Source: Nitriliruptoraceae bacterium (GTDB lineage Bacteria; Actinomycetota; Nitriliruptoria; Nitriliruptorales; Nitriliruptoraceae). Taken from it: a stretch of 8,295 nucleotides of DNA. The notes beneath the pieces are model-generated. The model had not been told where the DNA came from, did no database searches, and saw only the letters and a program-made list of their open reading frames with translations. Below, one piece after another: positions 4,496 through 8,295 of the stretch. The position numbers and the translations under genes are program-made. The stretch is from NCBI GenBank assembly GCA_007120565.1, contig SKNK01000085.1, forward strand, positions 1 to 8,295, written 5' to 3'. Numbering within the stretch: the first letter of the stretch is position 1; the number at the start of each line of letters is the position of its first letter.

Positions 4496-6167
4496 GGAAC
4501 TGCACCTCGGAGATCTCGGCGAGGTAGTCCCCGGCGCTGTTCGCGGAGAGCCCCGTGACCCAGACCATCCAGTAGCGCTTGACGGTCGGGTTGAGTGAGA
4601 AGGGTTGTCGTTGCTGGATGTCGCTCATGGCGACGCGAGGCTCACCCCAGGAGGTCAGGCCGCCGGACTCCGAGGGGGGTTCGTCGCTGGCGTACAGTTC
4701 GACGTCGATGCCGCCGCGAGCCAACTCGAGGATGATCGAGCGGACCTCTCGCGGTTCCCCGAGGTCGAAGACGATCCCGACCCCGGGCTTCTCCCCACCG
4801 AAGGTGCGATCGTCGTAGATGTCGGTCGCCCAAGCGGTCTGTGGGTCACCGTCGCTGGCCCGTCCGGCCTGGTCGAGGTTGTCGCCGACGCCCGGGGCTG
4901 CGGGGTCGAAGACGGCCGTCTCCTCGATCTCCCACGGAGTGACCTCGGCGGAGCCGCTCGGCGTGTCCTCGCGCAGGGCTTGAGGTGCGAAGTAGGCCAC
5001 CAGGGCGATGACCAGACCTCCAACCACCGCCGCGAGCACGCGGCGCAGGTACTCGCGGCGTGTCGAGGGGATCGGACCGGAGTACGGCCGCTGGTCGAGC
5101 TCGCTCGGCTCGGTCTTGGGGTGCAGTTCCGGACGGATCAGCGTCGAGGTCAGTTCGCTCGGCTTGCTGAGCACCAGCGGGGTGAGTGCCGATGCCATGA
5201 TGCTGCCGTCGCCGAACCGTGCCTCAGGCTCGCGTTGCGTCGCGCGGCTGACGATGTCGTCGAGGCCGCGAGGGACATCAGCACGCAGCTGGCGAGGGGG
5301 AAGCAGGTCGTGGCTCAGGCGCATCGCGGCGGTGGCGGTCGGGGTATCGCCACTGAAGGCTGGCTTGCCGGTCAGGCACTCGTGGAGCACGACACCCAGT
5401 GCGTAGATGTCCGCCCGTGCATCGACGACGCGGTCTTCCAGCTGTTCGGGAGCGACGTAGGCCGCGGTCCCAACGACCGTGCCCGGGGTGGTCAACGTCG
5501 CATCGGAGCTGGACAGCGCCTTGGCGATCCCGAAGTCGGTGACCTTCACGGTGCCGTCGTCAGCGATCAGGATGTTGGCGGGCTTGATATCGCGGTGGAC
5601 GAGACCATGGCTGTGCGCCGCGCCGAGCGCGGATGCGACCTGTTCCCCGACGGCCGCGACCACCGCCGGGTCCATCCGCCCGTGCTCGTTCATGACCTCG
5701 CGCAAGCTGGGACCGTCGACATGCTCCATCACGAGGTAGACCAGGTCGTCCTCGCGGCCGGTGTCGTAGATGCGGACCGCGTTGGGGTGGCTGAGTTGGG
5801 CCGCGCTGCGTGACTCCCGTTCGAAGCGTTCGACCACCGTGGCGTCGTTGGCGTGGTGGGGGTGGAGCAGTTTGATCGCCACGGAGCGTGCGAGGTTGCG
5901 GTCGTAGGCGCGCCACACGATCGCAGCACCCCCGGACGCGATGGGCTCCTGCAGTTCGTAGCGATCCGCGAGGTGCGAACGATCGGGCCAGGGTCGCGAC
6001 CCACCGCCACCGGCGTCAGCGCCGTCATCGGCTCGGTCGTTGCCGGCTTCGTCGTCGCGATCGGCGCGCGATGGGTCGTCGAAGGATGGCCCGTCCATCA
6101 CGGTCGGCGCATCGCCGTCCGTGAGGCCATCTTCGTCGGGGTGGTGCCCCGTTCGCGATCTGGACAT
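4482..6167 (-). CDS. Transmembrane Ser/Thr protein kinase with discoidin-like outer domain (MurJ C-terminal architecture)
   Basis: 561 residues. Residues 1-63 are an acidic, probably disordered tail. The Hanks-type kinase domain (about 70-335) has a glycine-rich loop (ASGGAAIVW, 77-85), the ATP-binding Lys in VAIKLL (99), an alpha-C Glu (118), HRDIKPANIL (191-200, catalytic Asp 193), DFG (211-213), an activation loop with Thr 224, 226, 227 and 230, and APE (239-241). All catalytic residues are present, so an active kinase is expected. Then come a juxtamembrane stretch, one span (about 376-394) and an outer domain (about 410-561). That domain has ASDGDPQTAWATDIY and FGGEKPGVGIVFDLGEPREVRSIIL, a discoidin/F5-8C-like fold resembling the C-terminus of actinobacterial MurJ. 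In M. tuberculosis Rv3910 (MurJ) the flippase is followed by a pseudokinase and such a domain; here the flippase half is absent and the kinase is intact. It starts 6 bases after the upstream gene without a clear ribosome binding site, suggesting coupling. Confidence 0.9.
   Translation of the reverse strand: MSRSRTGHHPDEDGLTDGDAPTVMDGPSFDDPSRADRDDEAGNDRADDGADAGGGGSRPWPDRSHLADRYELQEPIASGGAAIVWRAYDRNLARSVAIKLLHPHHANDATVVERFERESRSAAQLSHPNAVRIYDTGREDDLVYLVMEHVDGPSLREVMNEHGRMDPAVVAAVGEQVASALGAAHSHGLVHRDIKPANILIADDGTVKVTDFGIAKALSSSDATLTTPGTVVGTAAYVAPEQLEDRVVDARADIYALGVVLHECLTGKPAFSGDTPTATAAMRLSHDLLPPRQLRADVPRGLDDIVSRATQREPEARFGDGSIMASALTPLVLSKPSELTSTLIRPELHPKTEPSELDQRPYSGPIPSTRREYLRRVLAAVVGGLVIALVAYFAPQALREDTPSGSAEVTPWEIEETAVFDPAAPGVGDNLDQAGRASDGDPQTAWATDIYDDRTFGGEKPGVGIVFDLGEPREVRSIILELARGGIDVELYASDEPPSESGGLTSWGEPRVAMSDIQQRQPFSLNPTVKRYWMVWVTGLSANSAGDYLAEISEVQFRGQS
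4503..4508 (-). promoter_or_regulatory. Ribosome binding site for the sigma gene, inside the kinase gene
   Basis: GAGGTG on the minus strand, seven bases before the GTG at 4495. It supports the 14-base overlap with the kinase gene. Confidence 0.6.
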
Positions 6168-6173
6168 CTGCGG

Positions 6174-6560
6174 CTACCGAGTCAGTTGGACGCGCCGACT
6201 GGTGCGCGCGTGGGTCATGTCTTCGAGGAACCCGATGCGGTGGATAACCAGGGTGGATGCCTGCTTGCTCAGATCGAACACGACCTCGGGTGGTTGTTCG
6301 GTCTCGGTAACGTCTACGACGACGACCCCCTGCAACTCCGCCACTTCCCGACCAGCCTCGATGGCATCCTCTGCCTCACGGGAACCACCGTACGCGCTGC
6401 GAGCGGCTGCAGCGACCTCACGAGCGTCCTCATCGAGCGACAGGTGGGTCATCGCGATCGAGATGCCCTCGTAGCCGATGAAGCCAAGGACCAGCAGGAT
6501 GGCGAGCAACTGCACCAGCCATCCACTGACGATCGCGCCGTCTTCCTCTCTCACCGCCAC
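6174..6560 (-). CDS. Small single-pass membrane protein, TadE/pilin-like pattern, function unknown
   Basis: 128 residues from the first GTG. There is a short acidic/basic N-terminus (MAVREEDG), one hydrophobic span (about 12-38; WLVQLLAILLVLGFIGYEGISIAM) and an outer part of about 90 residues. That part starts with an Ala-rich helix (DEDAREVAAAARSAYGGSREAEDAIEAGREVAEL) and continues with beta-like stretches (GVVVVDVTE, PEVVFDLSKQASTLVIHRI). A signal-anchor, then an Ala-rich helix, then strands resembles TadE-like or pseudopilin proteins, but no Tad assembly genes are in view, so this is only a structural hint. GAGGAG (6565-6570) lies four bases before the GTG at 6560 and ten before an in-frame GTG at 6554; either could be used. 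It sits 26 bases after DUF6049 and 6 bases before the kinase, so it is very likely in the same operon. It occupies the place where mycobacteria encode the MurJ flippase. Confidence 0.75.
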   Translation of the reverse strand: MAVREEDGAIVSGWLVQLLAILLVLGFIGYEGISIAMTHLSLDEDAREVAAAARSAYGGSREAEDAIEAGREVAELQGVVVVDVTETEQPPEVVFDLSKQASTLVIHRIGFLEDMTHARTSRRVQLTR

Positions 6561-6564
6561 CGCT

Positions 6565-6570
6565 CTCCTC
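6565..6570 (-). promoter_or_regulatory. Ribosome binding site for the small membrane protein
   Basis: GAGGAG on the minus strand. Its distance to two candidate GTG starts (4 bases to 6560, 10 bases to 6554) leaves the exact start open by two codons. Confidence 0.6.
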
Positions 6571-6586
6571 GCACCCGCCGTTCGGG

Positions 6587-8295
6587 TCAGTATCGCTGGT
6601 CGGAGCGCTCCCGACGACCATCACCGACCTCGTCCTCCGAACCGATCACCGTGAGCGCGGGTGCCGGTCGTCGGCGACGCAGGGCGCCGATCAGTAGCAG
6701 CACCACGACCACAGCGCTGATCCCGGCCAGTGCGGGGCCCGAGATCGCGGTTGAGCGCACCGTCAGGGTAGTTCGGTGTAGTTCGAAAGTGCCAGACGGA
6801 TCGGTCACCGTGACCACCACCGGGAAGGTGCCCGTGGACAGCGCCTCGGTCTCGAAGGGCACGGTGACGCTCGACCCCTCGTTGAGCAGCAGGGTCTCGG
6901 AGCGACGACCCTCATGCCAGACCAGTTGGCCCCGAGAGGCGACCTGCATCTGCACGAGGATGGGGTCGCCGTTCGTGCGCTGCAGGGTCACCGGGATCTG
7001 CCCGGTGTCGGAGGTCAGCTGCACCGTCGATTCCGACACGGTGACCTCCCCGAAGAAGTCCGCCAACGTCGCGCGGACATCGCCCACCCGTTGGTGAGCG
7101 ACCCGCTGGGTATCCGAGCGAAGCCAGACCGAGGTGCTGCGTACCAACGCATCCTCGAGGTCCACGAGGGTGCGTCCACCGATCGTGGTCGCATCTTCCG
7201 GCAGCATCTCCCGCGCGGCTCGCAGCTCGGCGATCGCCGTCTCGAGCTCCACCTCGAAGGTCGCGGGGAACGGGCCGGCCGACGGCTCCGCCAGGTCGAG
7301 CGGTGCGTTCGAGCGACGCCCTGCCGTGACCGTCGAGTTGATGTCGCGTAGCTCCAACCACGGCGCGTTGGACAGGCGGTCGATCAACAGCGAGCCGCCC
7401 TCGATGCCAGGGTCCCAATCCTGTTCGGGGAGCAGGAGCAAGCTGCGGCCGCTGACGGCAGGACGTTCGAGGTAGAGCATCGCGGTCTCGGCGATCAGCC
7501 GCTGCAAGCCGACCTGCGGACCCGCTCGGTGTGAGGGGTCGGAGACCAGCTCGCTCAAGACCGGGTCCGAAACGAGTGCCGACAGGTTGCGTCCGGCCGG
7601 CGACCGCAACGTCTGGATCTCCCCAGAGGGGAGTGAACTTCCCTGCCCGATCGGAGGGATCGTCGCCTCGTACGGCACCAGCAGTTGGTCGCCGGGGAGC
7701 AGGTCGAGCACCGGAGGGAGCACACCATCGGTCAGCAGGTGGGTCGCCCCGTCGGGTGCACGTCCGAGCTCGATCTGCATCCGCAACCTGCCAGCCGCCG
7801 CGACGTCGCTGGCAAGATCCCTTGCCCCTCGATCCTCCGTCGCGTGCAGCGCCGAGAGGTCCGCGCCGGCGTAGGTCTTCGCCACCGGCGGGTAGGGGAG
7901 GTCTCCTGCGGCGGCACGTAGGCGGCGAAGCTGATCGTTGGCTCGGCGGGCGTCTGAAGCCTCCGGGGTCACCGCTCGGCGTTCTTGGGCCGGTTGGTCG
8001 ACCGATTCGATGACGGTGAACCCGTCCGCTCGGTCGCGCAGATCCTCGAGCAGGTGAGGGGCGGGTGCCAGGACCACGGGAGCAGAGGGATGACGCTCGA
8101 GGACCCGCAGCAGGTTGTCCAAGCGAGCCCCGTCGTGGATCGAAGCATCGGCTCCCAGGGGGTAGGTGCCTTCGACCGATCGCCAGGGTGCCTCGTCGAG
8201 CGGCCACACCAGGACCGAGTTGATGGGCTCGGTCGGGGGGTCGTCGAGCCAGACGATCGCGGTCATCACCTCGTCGAGCACCTCGGTTCCCCGGA
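6587..8295 (-). CDS. DUF6049 family membrane protein, C-terminal part
   Basis: The frame is open to the right edge, so the N-terminus is missing; 568 residues are visible. Relatives such as Rv3909 are around 800 residues, so roughly 200 or more may be outside. The section NSVLVWPLDEAPWRS, followed by ARLDNLLRVLERHPSAPVVLAPAPHLLEDL, is the recognisable DUF6049 core. Its likely sugar-enzyme-like (TIM-barrel-like) middle is only a guess. A beta-sandwich-like region follows (ESTVQLTSDTGQIPVTLQRTNGDPILVQMQV, then FPVVVTVTDPSGTFELHRTTLTVR). There is one C-terminal span about 30-52 residues from the end (ISGPALAGISAVVVVLLLIGAL) and then an Arg-rich cytoplasmic tail. That means most of the protein lies outside the membrane. 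In mycobacteria the family is encoded just upstream of MurJ, suggesting a role in envelope assembly, but its molecular function is unknown. Identification rests on the motif pattern plus position. Confidence 0.82.
   Translation of the reverse strand, partial: RGTEVLDEVMTAIVWLDDPPTEPINSVLVWPLDEAPWRSVEGTYPLGADASIHDGARLDNLLRVLERHPSAPVVLAPAPHLLEDLRDRADGFTVIESVDQPAQERRAVTPEASDARRANDQLRRLRAAAGDLPYPPVAKTYAGADLSALHATEDRGARDLASDVAAAGRLRMQIELGRAPDGATHLLTDGVLPPVLDLLPGDQLLVPYEATIPPIGQGSSLPSGEIQTLRSPAGRNLSALVSDPVLSELVSDPSHRAGPQVGLQRLIAETAMLYLERPAVSGRSLLLLPEQDWDPGIEGGSLLIDRLSNAPWLELRDINSTVTAGRRSNAPLDLAEPSAGPFPATFEVELETAIAELRAAREMLPEDATTIGGRTLVDLEDALVRSTSVWLRSDTQRVAHQRVGDVRATLADFFGEVTVSESTVQLTSDTGQIPVTLQRTNGDPILVQMQVASRGQLVWHEGRRSETLLLNEGSSVTVPFETEALSTGTFPVVVTVTDPSGTFELHRTTLTVRSTAISGPALAGISAVVVVLLLIGALRRRRPAPALTVIGSEDEVGDGRRERSDQRY

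Noticed and set aside
4605..5813. 402-codon open frame on the plus strand
   Set aside because: It lies entirely opposite the kinase gene, whose motifs are unmistakable. Its translation is GC-skewed with no recognisable domain, a typical shadow of a GC-rich gene.
5853..7097. 414-codon open frame on the plus strand
   Set aside because: It spans the antisense of three real genes and their gaps, and its composition changes abruptly along its length. No family pattern is visible.
6912..8207. 431-codon open frame on the minus strand in another frame
   Set aside because: It overlaps the DUF6049 frame completely and encodes an Arg/Pro/Gly-rich translation without hydrophobic structure.

Overview
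This is a GC-rich stretch of an actinobacterial-type chromosome. All genes I can support lie on the minus strand, so transcription runs from right to left. Read that way, the order is: DUF6049 membrane protein (5' end beyond the window), small single-pass membrane protein, transmembrane Ser/Thr kinase, ECF sigma factor, membrane anti-sigma factor, thioredoxin reductase, thioredoxin, a YgjV-like/GNAT-like membrane fusion, and the start of a CwlM-type peptidoglycan-binding protein (3' end beyond the window). It closely follows the origin-proximal Mycobacterium tuberculosis block Rv3909-murJ(Rv3910)-sigM-Rv3912-trxB2-trxC-cwlM. The divergent protein sequences and altered order suggest a lineage distant from Mycobacterium or Streptomyces, but I cannot name it from sequence alone.

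Right part (about 3827-8295): DUF6049, the small protein, the kinase and the sigma factor are tightly packed, with gaps of 26 and 6 bases and then a 14-base overlap. The main surprise is here. Where mycobacteria have MurJ fused to a pseudokinase and an extracytoplasmic discoidin-like domain, this window has only the second half of that architecture. It is a stand-alone kinase with all catalytic residues, one membrane span and the same type of outer domain. No MurJ flippase is present.

Middle part (about 1117-3826): the sigma gene is separated from its membrane anti-sigma gene by 172 bases holding three short GC-rich inverted repeats. Next come trxB and trxA. Each is preceded by an exact GGGAAT-N18-GTT element, the promoter class used by SigR/SigH-type disulfide-stress sigma factors. 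The two thioredoxin genes therefore look individually stress-inducible, on top of any read-through from the sigma operon.

Left part (1-1116): a perfect 12-bp hairpin follows trxA. After it come a membrane protein with a degenerate GNAT-like domain and the N-terminus of CwlM with its peptidoglycan-binding repeats.

Taken together, the locus combines envelope-growth control (kinase, CwlM, DUF6049), an envelope-stress sigma switch and the cytoplasmic thiol-redox system. No stretch longer than 300 bases lacks a gene. I see no tRNA or rRNA genes, CRISPR arrays or insertion sequences.
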